64,000 bases of DNA. It comes from Cricetomys ansorgei (lineage: Eukaryota > Chordata > Mammalia > Rodentia > Nesomyidae). The translations under genes were made by a program, and so were the position numbers. This document shows, one piece after another, positions 19,960 through 30,906 of this stretch. A model generated the notes under the pieces. The model was given only the letters and a program-made list of their open reading frames with translations. It was not told where the DNA came from and ran no database searches. The first letter of the stretch is position 1. Each line of letters opens with the position of its first letter. The stretch spans positions 2,672,501 to 2,736,500 of the forward strand of contig JAMJFZ010001089.1 of the NCBI GenBank assembly GCA_026225945.1, in the 5' to 3' direction.

Positions 19960-22790
19960 AGAGAGATGACAGAACTTACCTTCCGAAGACTGTATTCCAG
20001 TTTATTAAAACTGAACTAAAATGAAAGTTTCTCTCTGACAGTATCAGAGTTCTTGGGTTTTCCAAGTTGGAAATTATGAACATCTGTCAATATCAAAGAT
20101 CTGTAGTGAGAAGTTCTAATAATAGAGACCATTTGCCTGTTGCCAGAGTGTTACAATAAAGAGCTTGGAGTCAGTGAAGGAAAGATGGAGCTGAGCAGAC
20201 CAATTTGCATGATAGCCAGAAGGTTTCCCAGAAATGCATCCTGTCTCACAGACATCCTGCATCAGCACCCAGATCTTGTCTGGTATTAGAGACCATGTAC
20301 TCTAGTTCCTCTACTTTATTTCCCAGATGGAAAGACTCCAAGTGACTCTTGTCAAGATGCCCCTGCCTTGGTCATGGTATGAGTGAGTTAGTGTGCTGGG
20401 CACAGGCTTGGAACAGGAGGAAGGGTATGGTTTTTCCATCCTCCATAGTATAAGGAGACATATTATTCTGTACTATAATGGCTCTAGAGGGAGCATATGA
20501 TAACTAGACCATCATATAATGAGTGCCTTCACTGGTACCCCTACAATTTGGGTTGGCTTGCGTATCCTAGGATCACTTGCACCAATTGTAGTAGCAATGG
20601 AATTTATTAATATATAGTTAAACTGAAAGCAGCCTGGAGTGGAGGGAACAGTGATTGTTTTGGTTCTGTTGTGAATACCTTGGGGTAGAAGGTGTCAGTG
20701 TTAGGTTTTCTTCTGTTTCCAGTTAGGTCCAAGAGGACCCTAATGGGTGTTGATCTCTCCATCCATAAGGAGAATAGATATCTTAGGATGACTTTCGTGG
20801 ATCCCTGAACATCACAAAACAGAATACCCAGTGTGTGAGGGGACTGAAGCTTCCTGGGATTCATGTGATGCAGACCCAGGTCAGAAGAACGATCTGCATT
20901 GTACACTGTGACCCCATAGCATTGGGTATACATGACTATGAGGTGCCACTTGGAATCTGCTCACTCTCTGCCCACACTAGTAGTTCTGGCCATGCTAAAA
21001 CACGGCTGAGCAAGCGAGTAGGTAAGGAGTAATGTAGATGATGTGTTACCTGAGATGGCTCTGTGTATAAATGAAGCCCTGAGCTTAGAGGACCCTCATC
21101 AGTACATGTCATCCAGGTTCTGGATGGAGCCTATAGACCAGTAGAGCTGGGTGAGTTGCAGAACTGGTCAGTCTAAGCAACAATTTCTTGTCAGAGGAAA
21201 GAGTTAAAGTAACCAACAAATGCACAAACTCAAAGTCTCCCTCTTGAAATGACCTCATTAGAAAACACACACGCAGAAATGAAAAAATAAAAACAAACTA
21301 TATTCTCTCTGTGCCATTCTCTCCCAGGAATTTTAAGCAGACGGAGGAAAAGAAAAGTAGACTGTGTTAGTAAGAAAACAATCATCAGTGACATTTTCAG
21401 AAGGGTGGAACACTAGCTAGGCAACGGTACAGATGTGACGCCTAACACCCCAGATTTATCTCAGGAACTTCTTAATACTATCAGGCAGAGATAAAAAGAT
21501 GACTCTGCTCTTCCTAAGCAGTGGAGGTTTCTTACTTATTACTTACAGCGATTGCTAGTCAAGATGGTCATTGTAGTCACTGAATGTGTTTAGACGGGTG
21601 GCAAATGCTGTCATAGTGGAGCATGAAACATCCATGGTGCCATTTCCAGGATATCTATAGGGTGCTGCTCCATCGATAGATCCTCAATAAGGTCAGGACA
21701 AGGGCACAGACCTCTCTCTTGGTGCAATTATGTGTCATACATACATACATACATGTATACATACATACAGGACCATCTGAGGAATTGTTCTGGGCCATGC
21801 CAACACTATAATTACATTCTGCCAGAAAGAAGCAGGAGATTTTCAGATGCACAGAACTCAGCCATGAACAGGTCCCAGGGCTGAGATGCCAGCATGTGGC
21901 TCCAGCTTTTGCCCATTATGGCATCTGCCTGGCTTCCCCTTTTCCTTTCTCTGTACACATGATGGTTGGCGTTCTCATGCACATTCTGAACTTTAATGAA
22001 TCCCCACAAAATGCTGCACAGAAGCAAAATGGGTGACATTGCATGTTATAGGCATCCATAAAATACATTTTATAAGCATTTGGGTAATGAATTAGCCTTT
22101 TAGAGGTCTTGAAATTTGTCCTTTTACAAGGAAAATGTGACTTATCCAGTTTTGAAGAACTGATTGAACTCATGAAAAGAGACTTGATGCTTGTAGACTG
22201 TCATTCAGCAAGCAATATGAACATGGTTGAAAGTCTGTGCTGCCAAAGAATGAGTGCAAATAAAGTTATCTACTGCATCAAATTGCAAGGTGCAGGCTTA
22301 TTGATTTTTAACAAACTCTTAGTGCTATGAAAAATGTTCCTGATTTTATGAGCATAATCACTTTGTTTATCTTTGATTTTGGGGTAACAGTTTTGATACA
22401 GCTAGCTGGTATCTTCGCAAACTCTTTCCCAGCCATTCACTATGCATATGAGTGTATCTAGCAATCATAGTTTTGACCTATTAGTGCATTTTCCCACAGG
22501 CCAAGTAAAACAAAATCAACCGCAATTAATTATAAAGCCACAAACCAGAAGTAACTCAAACATGCACAATTCCCAAAGAACTTTCAAATGGAATTAATTT
22601 TTTAATTATATATAATCTAAACACGAAGCACACAATGGAGTATACAATACAGACAATTTAATTTTCCTCTACATAACCACAGCCTACAAATACAACACTG
22701 TTAGGATCTTAGAGAGCCTCATTTTGTGTTTGTCCGTGTGTATAAATATCTACACATGTACATTTAAAATGTTTGCTTTTCTTATTCATG
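19960..22790. other. Unique-looking sequence with one (CATA)n
   Basis: About 2.8 kb without a recognised SINE or LINE. A 36-bp (CATA)n lies at 21737-21772. Minus-strand open frames (20607-20933, 108 codons; 21655-22173) have no recognised domain. Confidence 0.35.
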
Positions 22791-22799
22791 TTTATGTAT

Positions 22800-23000
22800 C
22801 TGTGTGTGTGAATGTATGTTCACTGTGTGAATGTATGTGCATGTGCTGTGGGTATCTGCAGAGGCCAGAAGAGGGCATCAGATCCCCTAGATCCAGAGGA
22901 ATGGACCATGAGAGCTGTAGGATGTGGAACTGAGAACTGAACTCTGGTCCTCTGCAAGAGCAGAAAGTGCTCTTAACTGCCGATCCATCTCTCCAGCTCC
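22800..23000 (-). mobile_element. B3/B2-superfamily SINE, antisense
   Basis: 'gcagaggccagaagagggca', 'gaactgaactctggtcctct' and 'gccgatccatctctccagct' give a well-preserved complement of the SINE, including its pol III end. Confidence 0.85.
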
Positions 23001-23009
23001 ATCCATTAA

Positions 23010-24205
23010 AAAGAAAAAACAAAACTGTCTTGAGATTATCATGTACTTACATCATTCCCTTCTTCCTCTTTCTTCCCTCCAGACCCTCCCATGTATTCAC
23101 CTTGTTCTCTTTCAAATACATGGCCTCTTTTTCTTTAATTCTTGTTTTTGTGTATGTGTATGTGTGTATTTCCCAATACATAAATACAACCTGCTCAGTC
23201 TATATAATGTTACTTGTATTTATACAGTTTTAGTATACATATACCTTTTCTTCTTATGGCATATTGAAAAGTAGACTTGAATTTAGTGTTGTAGAGGGTA
23301 GAGTTTACCATTTCATCACCAAGGGCTGTTCTTAGATCTCATTCACATTAGCTATTACTAGTCCTGCAGGAAGATACATTATGAGTTTCTCTCAGGCTTT
23401 GAGCATTTTGGAGGGGTTACTTAGTAGGGTTATATGTATTAGTTGGCCTTACGTTTTTATAATAAAATGAGGTCTTTCTGAAGAGGGAAGGTTTCTTTTG
23501 GTTTAGAGTTTTGTAGATTCCATTTGTAGATTTAGTTGGCCCCGTTGCTTTTGTGTGCTGTGGTGAGACATCAAGACATGGAAGAAAAGAAGTAAATGCC
23601 AGAGTCCCACAATCCCCTTCAAGCGCACTTCCCCAGTGACCCTTAGGCTTCCCACAAGGCTCCACTTTCTAAAGGAACCATCACCCCACCCCCAACAGAG
23701 ACAAGATAAGGAATAGCTCATGACATTCAATTTCGGAAGCATGGCAGCAGCTGGGCATGGTTACTTCTTTTCTATGGGAGTACTCACTTTCTTCCTCCTT
23801 TAGAGCTTCATGCATATCAGGCTTCAACTCTTTGTCTCCTGTTCTCACTGGTCTTTTCGGTTCAGTTTGTTTGCATATGCTTCCATGAAAACATTTTCAC
23901 TTTAAATAAACTCTATTTTCCTCATTTTAAAGTGCATATGGCATCCACATAAATTCCAACATAAAAAAAAAAAAAGCGCCGGAGAATGAACATGTTTCTC
24001 CCAGTTCCCTCAATGATTGTCCTCCGAGTTTCCTGCCTTCCTAACCAACTGTGGGCAGGCACTGCTGTTGTGCTCACTTAATGGATGTTTCCAGACTTTA
24101 GTTTTGTGTATAGAAAGCAATGAAAACACACATGTCTTTTTACTTTTCCTGTTTATAAAGTGTGGGAAGTTATGTACATGCTCTGTATCTTGTTTTCTGA
24201 TGTCT
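23010..24205. other. Unique-looking AT-rich sequence
   Basis: No repeat or exon recognised apart from an A13 run near 23964. Confidence 0.35.
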
Positions 24206-24214
24206 GGGGGTTAC

Positions 24215-24333
24215 TGTTGTTCCAAGACAACATCTACCTTCATAGCTCAGGCTGGCCTGGAACTCACTGTGTAGCCCAGACTTACCTCCAGCTTATGATT
24301 CTCTTGCCTTAGCCTCCCAGTGTAGGAGTTGCA
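24215..24333 (-). mobile_element. B1 SINE, antisense
   Basis: 'agctcaggctggcctggaac', 'tcactgtgtagcccagactt' and 'cttgccttagcctcccagtg' are the complement of B1. Confidence 0.75.
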
Positions 24334-24459
24334 GATTTCTTTATTTCTTATTTTGAAATTCTTTCCATATCAGTACTTAGTGGATTTTATTTGTCTCAAC
24401 AAACCTACAGAGGGTCTTGATAATAAAACCCATCATTGCTCAAAACTGATTTTCTTTAT

Positions 24460-25330
24460 GTCTTCCATTTAGTTAATCTCAATTTTTAAAGGATGCTTTT
24501 AATCATTCCAGAGAGTGTTGCTGTGAAGCTCGCATCTCACGTTTTTCCCGAGTGGGGAGCCAGTAGTCTCAACAGCCTTTAGAGAATAATCCATCTTTTT
24601 CCAATTTATTTGAAATGCCATGTTACCCCAGAATAAATTTTTACAAACACACCCATGTCTGTTTGAAGAAAATCTCTATTCTGTTTCGCTGATTGATTTG
24701 TCTGGGCCAGACAAGCACTGTACTGCTTTAATAATTCCACTGTTCAAATGGATTTTGTTAGCTACCGAGGGAAAGGACCTTTTGTTTTTCTTAATTATTT
24801 CCAAAAATTTCTTTATTACTTTCTTGTCTTTTATCTTATGGGTGAACTTTACAGCTAATTAGTCAAGGTCAAAAATCTTTTGTTATAATGTTAGAGATCG
24901 CATTAAATTTACAGGCAAACTCATGAGTAAATTGTGTCCTTATGTTGGCTTCTATGTAGAATATAAAATGTCTACTGATTGACGCTGTTTTTTAGCTCAG
25001 TGGTGTAATTTCTCTGCTTTTCCCCATAGATTAATTTTGAGGCACCTCATTCATTTTCGGGCCTCTATTATGGGGGACTTTCACCTTCTGTCCATGCAGT
25101 TTCTTCTGTTTGAGGCCAGCTGGGCTGAGTGTGAAGATCTTGAAGAGGGGTCTGCAGGCTGACAGACCCCACTTCCTGCGTTTGCTTTCTTCTGCATGGT
25201 TCCACATGCTTCTGCTTGAGAACTTGAAAATGTCATTTAATTTCATTTGCTGTGGATGTCATCTATCTTTTATTTATTTAATCTTAATTAGAATACAAAG
25301 TAGCAAGCTCTCTTATGGTTGATGTTCTGG
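24460..25330 (-). mobile_element. Old L1 ORF2 fragment, antisense
   Basis: The complement of L1 ORF2 is visible: 'ctctattctgtttcgctgat', 'caagcactgtactgctttaa' and 'gatcgcattaaatttacagg'. AT-rich and full of stops. Confidence 0.5.
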
Positions 25331-27440
25331 ACTGATATTACTCGATACAGTCTTTTCTAATTTTACCTACTTTTGCACAAACTATCTTTCCTCATGGCGT
25401 TATAAGAATTCCATTGTATGTACGTGGCACATTTTTGCTATTCTTTTTCTTTTCTTTTCTTTTCTTTTTGAGAAGCATTACCTGATTTTCATAGTGGCTA
25501 CATTAATTTACTCCCACTGAGGTGAATAAGGGTTCATGCCCACACATTTTTTTGCTAGCATCTGTTGTCATTTGTTTTCTTGATGGCAGCCACCAAACTG
25601 GACTGAGAGAGAACCTCAAAAGTAGTTTGCAAGTGGGTCTTTGTAGTTGTTTTCTGGAAGTTTTGCCTCCATGTTCATTAGGGAATTTAGTCCATGGTTT
25701 TAATTCTTGCTGTTTTCATCTGGCTTGAGTGTTAGTGATTTTTTTAGTTCGGAAGACTTATCTAGATATGAAAGTGGATATTGTCTCCACTGTTAGTTTC
25801 GATTTTGTGCCTATTTTGTCTTTTATTCTTTTTAATATTTATTTTATAAAATTGACAGCCCAGAGATTGATGCAGAAATATTTATAATTCATACATCTTT
25901 CCCATATTCTTGATGAATTGCTTACTTTATAATAGGTAGCAACCATATTTACCTCCTAAGACTAGTTTTGGTTTGAAGTCTATTTTATCAGTATGAGAAG
26001 ACTGTTTGATGCTTCCAATTGCTTGGTAGGTTGATTTTCAACTTTTGAGTTTCAGTTTAAGGTTATACACTTGCTGGTTATTTGAGTATCTTGGAGACAA
26101 CAAATAGTTGAAGCTTATGTTTTAACCCTGTTAGTCTGCATCTTTCAAATGGGTAGCTAAGACACTGATTTTCAAGGCTACCATTGAGAGTATTTTGCTG
26201 TTACTGATGATTCTGTTGGATGTTGGATTTGGTTATTTGGTTTATTGATAGTTTTTTCTAACTCTCTTGATGGCTAGAAAACTTGAAAGTTTGCTGTTTT
26301 GCTGTTTTAGACATGACTGATTCTTTACTGATCTCTCTATGATCTTGTTTGTTTCATGTAACATAGTTTTTCTGTGTTTTCATAATGGAAAAAAATGTTC
26401 TTCTGTGTATAATATTCTCTTATGAGTTTTCTGCAATGCTGGATCAGTTGTTTTTAACGTCTTTAACTTTTGCTTGTCTTGAAATATTTTATTTCTCCAT
26501 CTTTTGTATGAGATAACTTTGTTGGCTATAGCATTCTTATTTGATAATTATTAACTTTTAGGGATTGAAATCTATAATTCCATGCTTTCCTGGCTTCTAG
26601 GACTGCTGACAAAAGGTCTGGTAGTAGGCTGATGTTTCCACCTCTGATTGTGAGTTGGTGTTTTCCATTACACCTTTTGGTATTGTTTCTTTGCATTTAT
26701 TTTAAACATCTAACTATTGAATGTTGTGGGGTAGTTCTTCTCTGGTTATATCTATTTGAACTTTTAAGTGTTTCATGTATTTGGGTGTCTATTTCTTTAG
26801 GTTCTTTAGGTGAAATTCTCAGCTACAATTTAATTGAATAGATTGTGTAAGCCTACAGATTTTATCTCAGCTCTTTATTGTACCTCACTGATCCTTAGGT
26901 TTGATCTTTGAATGTCTCTTTTAAAAGTTTTGGTTTTGTTCTTTAATTTTTATATATGTCTGAATATATTATTTTTCAACCTGTCTCTCATGTCTGAAAT
27001 TTGTTCTTCTGTTTGGGCTTGTCTATTAATGATGCTTTCTTTCTTTTGTCTTCCCCTCAACCCCCAAAACAGGGTTTCTTTGTTGTAATACTGGCTGTTC
27101 TAGAACTCACTCTGTAGTCCAGGCTGGCCTGAAACTCACAGAGATTCATTTGTCTCTGCCTTCCCAGAGCTGGGATAAAGGCATGCACCACCAACACCTA
27201 TTGTTTTTTTTAATTTGACTTACATATTCTTTTATTTCCAGATTTCTGTTTTTTCCCCCAGTGTCTCAATTTACTTATTTTTTCTATGTTTCAATATTTT
27301 CCTTTCAAGTTAGCAATTATTTTATTTATTTCATCCACATTGGTAACTTTCTTGTCTAGGATTTTTGATTTCTTGGCCATGTATTCAAGTCTATTACATG
27401 ATGTTGGTCCTTCTTAGAAGTAGGGTTTGTAGTGGAATGA
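25330..27440 (-). mobile_element. Old L1, antisense, central ORF2 deleted, with nested B1
   Basis: Left to right the complement passes from the ORF2 3' end (about 25330-25640: 'aattccattgtatgta', 'tgctagcatctgttgtcatt') to the endonuclease region (25830-26240: 'ttgcttggtaggttgatttt'). It then enters the ORF1 region (26240-27060: 'cctggcttctaggactgctg', 'tgaaatttgttcttctgttt'). The reverse transcriptase part is missing, so the copy is internally deleted. It is out of order with the L1 piece at 24460-25330, so these are two separate insertions or a rearrangement. Confidence 0.55.
27066..27202 (-). mobile_element. B1 SINE, antisense, nested in L1
   Basis: 'aaacagggtttctttgttgt', 'agaactcactctgtagtcca' and 'gggataaaggcatgcaccac'. 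Complete and moderately diverged. The 'ttgtaatactggctgttcta' box is unlike the usual mouse 'tgtagccctggctgtcct'. Confidence 0.85.
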
Positions 27441-27612
27441 GCATTTGATATTTTGATGTATTGATCTGGCAGCATGACTGCTGTGGTAAGGGTTACCTTC
27501 AATGGCCTGTGTGATCCAGCTTTCTGAAATGCAGAACATTTATTCTTTGATACTTTGATCTGCTGCTCTAGTAAGGATCACCTTCAATAGCTGGTGTGAT
27601 CTAGCTTTCTGA
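27441..27612 (-). repeat. Tandem duplication, ~85-bp period, upstream of antisense L1 ORF1
   Basis: 'ttgatattttgatgta...aatggcctgtgtgatccagc' (27441-27527) is repeated as 'ttgatactttgatc...aatagctggtgtgatctagc' (27541-27612). The shared 3' block starts at 27501 and 27586. It lies where the 5'UTR of the antisense L1 should be. Confidence 0.7.
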
Positions 27613-28018
27613 GTGTAGTTTTTTAGAATGCAAAAAGAATGATAGTTTGAGGAACCAGTTATTGTCTAAGCAATTGATGCTTAGATTATCCTGTCCTCTG
27701 TTATCTTCATATGTTTATATTAATGCTAATGAAAAGGATCTCTGTAATTCCTCCTCAGTGATTAAAAAGGAGATTTGGGAACACCCATGTCTCTTGGTCG
27801 TGACCTTTGTCTAGTGCAACAGGCCAGCAAACTAGTGTTTGGGGAAGTAGATTATAGGATTCTGTTCATTGATGCAAAAGAAGACTCTGTATCTGAGGTG
27901 GAGCTTTCAATCACTATATTACCTGGGTGATAAGGTTCTTGGTCTGGCGGGTCTGCTGGGCTTGGTTGGCAGTTCAGTTCAGTGCAGGGCTTGGCCCAGG
28001 GAGACTACAGTCCTCTGC

Positions 28019-28528
28019 CTAGGTCATTCTGGCTTGCATCTGGGAGAATTGTCTCTTGTTATTTAATGACCCATGAGCAACAGATAACAACTATAATGGC
28101 ACCAATAGGTTTCTATCAGGTTCAGGCGTGTTCCTTATGCCATAGAGCAAAATAGGCTTGAATAATGGAGGGTGTCTTTCTTGTGTTATTGAACCCACAT
28201 ATCGTCTGTCTATCCCTGGGACTACCTTGATTAGCATTTCAACAACAGGCTTTTAAATTTCTACATGTAATCTAGCTTAGGTCATTCTGGCTTGCATTTA
28301 CTGACCCATGAGCAACAGACTAACAACTATAATTGGCACCAATGGTTCTATCCAGAGGTTCAGAGCCTGTTCCTTCTGCCATAGAGAAATAAGGCTTGAA
28401 TAATGGAGGTGTCTTTCTTGTTGTTATTGAACCCACATATCGTCTGTCTATCCCCTGGGCAACTACCATTTGATTCGCATTTCCAACAACAGGCCTTTTA
28501 AATCTTTTCCTAGCATTTAATCTAGCTT
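28019..28528. repeat. Tandem duplication, ~250-bp unit with indel-rich divergence
   Basis: Copy 1 (28019-28277) and copy 2 (28278-28528) both start with 'taggtcattctggcttgcat' and both end with 'taatctagctta'. Differences are mostly one- or two-base gaps (for example 'ttcttgtgttattg' against 'ttcttgttgttattg'), plus about 20 extra bases near the start of copy 1. Substitutions are fewer. Possible L1 promoter monomers, a local duplication, or an assembly error. Confidence 0.85.
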
Positions 28529-28529
28529 A

Positions 28530-29505
28530 TTGTCTTTTTTTTTTTGCACTAAGAAGCTGCGAGCTTGTACGGTAGTGAGCATTGCGTTGTGTTGTGTGTG
28601 TGTGTGTGTTATATTTTCTGTATTTGTTGGGATGAATGTGTCCTTAAGTTTAAGGTCTCGTCTTTGTCTGCTATTTCTATTTATTTTATGTGGGTCTTCC
28701 TACTGGGTTGTCTTTGCTTGGATTTATGTTTAGAAGGAAGGCTAACTGCACTAACAACTATGATGGTTTGCTATACCTATACTTTTGTTATTTGTTTGTT
28801 TTCAATCCTATTTCTATTTTTTATGAGGGGATTCTGGAAGAATCATAACTGTTATTGTTTCTTAACCAAAATGTGTAGTTTAAAAAAGTTAAGCCTTATG
28901 GACTTTTTTGTAGAAGGAAAGATCATACCATCTGCTTCTTAAATTTTTTTTTTTGTTCCTGAGTTCTGTGTTATTCTTATATTGTTCTACTGCTGGTCTT
29001 GTCTTGCTGTTCCAAAATTTTCTAATTTCACTGAAGATTCCAATGGTAATATCCATAAATTTTGTCCTTTTCCACTTCAGTTTAGTTTTAATGCACACCA
29101 ATTACTTAGATTTTCATTTTACTTTATTTTGTGCCTGCAGTTTTAAAATAAAAAAGTAGGCTAGTCACTGTGAGAAGATGGCGTAGCTTCTGCCAATCAT
29201 TTCGTGAATCACTCTGGCTTCCTGGTGATCTTCTTACCCCTCCACCTGCTCAGCAGTAGTCAGTCACCTCTGAGGGAGAGACAGGTCATGGTTGGCTGTA
29301 AGAATATCTCTGCGGCCACTTTTCTTTGAGATACACCAAATCAGGGCATTGTGTATGGAATGGAAAATCACAGAGGCTCCATCCATCTAACAAGTGATGT
29401 GTTTGTGGTTTCTCACTATAGCTTATCACAATGTGGACTCCACAGTCATGTCTCTAGTACTCTTTCCATCTGTCCTTCCTTCCCTTCTTCCTCTTTCCCT
29501 ATATA
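28530..29505. other. AT-rich sequence, possibly more L1-derived
   Basis: T-rich with a short (GT)n at 28589-28609. No exon recognised. It may continue the antisense L1 upstream region, but I cannot match it. Confidence 0.35.
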
Positions 29506-29509
29506 GAGC

Positions 29510-29706
29510 AGGTCTGATAGTACAGGCCTGTCATCCTAGCTACTACTTGCATGGCTAAAGTGGAAAGTTCCCAAGTGAAAGGTCTGGGCTACAGAGTCCG
29601 AGCCAAAGGCAGCTTATCTTGGGTTTCAAGATAAGAAGCAAAACAAGGGTTGAGAAGTAGCTCAGTGGTAGAACACTTATTCCAGTTTCATTCATCAGCA
29701 TTGAAA
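29510..29706 (+). mobile_element. B1-like plus ID SINE composite
   Basis: The B1-like left part has 'gtctgatagtacaggcctgt' and 'catcctagctactacttg'. The ID-like right part has 'gttgagaagtagctcagtgg' and 'tagaacacttattcc'. Diverged. Confidence 0.5.
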
Positions 29707-29789
29707 AATGACAAAGCAAAGCTGTAATAAACCCTCCAGACAGAGTGTGAGCAAGAGCAAGGGCATGTTAGGAATATAATGTTGGATTT

Positions 29790-30860
29790 CTTCTAGCATG
29801 TGTACACACAGGCACACAGAGACACATAGACACACAGAGACACACAGATACACAGAGACACACAGACACACAGAGACACACAGGCACACAGAGACACACA
29901 GACACACAGAGACACAGAGACACAGAGACACACAGACACACAGAGACATACAGAGACACACAGGCATACAGAGACACACAGACACACAGAGACACACAGG
30001 CACACAGAGACACAGAGACACACAGACACACAGAGACACACAGAGACACACAGGCATACAGAGACACACAGACGCACAGAGACACACAGGCACACAGAGA
30101 CACAGAGACACACAGACACACAAAGACACACAGACACACAGAGACACACAGACACACAGAGACACAGAGACACAGAGACACACAGACACACAGAGACACA
30201 CAGAGACACACAGGCACACAGAGACACAGAGACACACAGACACACAAAGACACACAGACACACAGAGACACACAGACACGCAGAGACACACAGACACAGA
30301 GAGACAAGACACACAGAGACACATAGGTACACAGAGACACACAGACACACGGAGACACAGAGACACACAGAGACACAGACACACAGAGACACACAGGCAC
30401 ACAGAGACACACAGACACACAGAGACACAGAGACACACAGACACACAGAGACACACAGACACACAGAGACACACAGACACACACAGACACAGACACACAG
30501 AGACACACAGGCACACAGAGACACACAGACACACAGAGACACATAGACGCACAGAGACACACAGATGCACAGAGACACAGAGACACACACAGACACACAG
30601 ACACACAGACGCACAGAGACACACAGACACACAGAGACACACAGGCGCACAGAGACACATAGACACACAGAGACACACAGGCACACAGAGACACACAGGC
30701 ACACAGAGACACACAGGCACACAGAGACACACAGACACACAGAGACACATAGACGCACAGAGACACACAGACGCACAGAGACACAGAGACACACACAGAC
30801 ACACAGACACACAGACGCACAGACGCACAGAGACACACAGGCACACAGAGGCACAGACAT

Positions 30861-30865
<5 letters not shown>
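29790..30865. repeat. (CACAGA/GACACA)n satellite-like array, ~1.07 kb, with higher-order repeats
   Basis: Variants of 'cacagagacacacag' are interspersed with single-base markers (caggcatacag, agacgcac, cacaaagac). Marker 'caggcatac' recurs at 29961 and 30051 (90 bp). A longer block beginning 'acatagacgcacagagacac' recurs at 30541 and 30747 (206 bp). No frame can contain a stop, so long cysteine/valine or threonine/histidine frames exist on both strands. These are artefacts. Confidence 0.95.

Positions 30866-30904
<39 letters not shown>
30866..30904. repeat. (GA)19 microsatellite
   Basis: Pure GA run immediately after the CACAGA array, a compound locus. Confidence 0.95.

Positions 30905-30906
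<2 letters not shown>

Noticed and set aside
20607..20933. 108-codon minus-strand open frame
   Set aside because: No domain or context recognised; no evidence of splice sites.
29790..30865. CRISPR-like array
   Set aside because: Repeats are contiguous simple-sequence units without unique spacers, and the source is a mammal.
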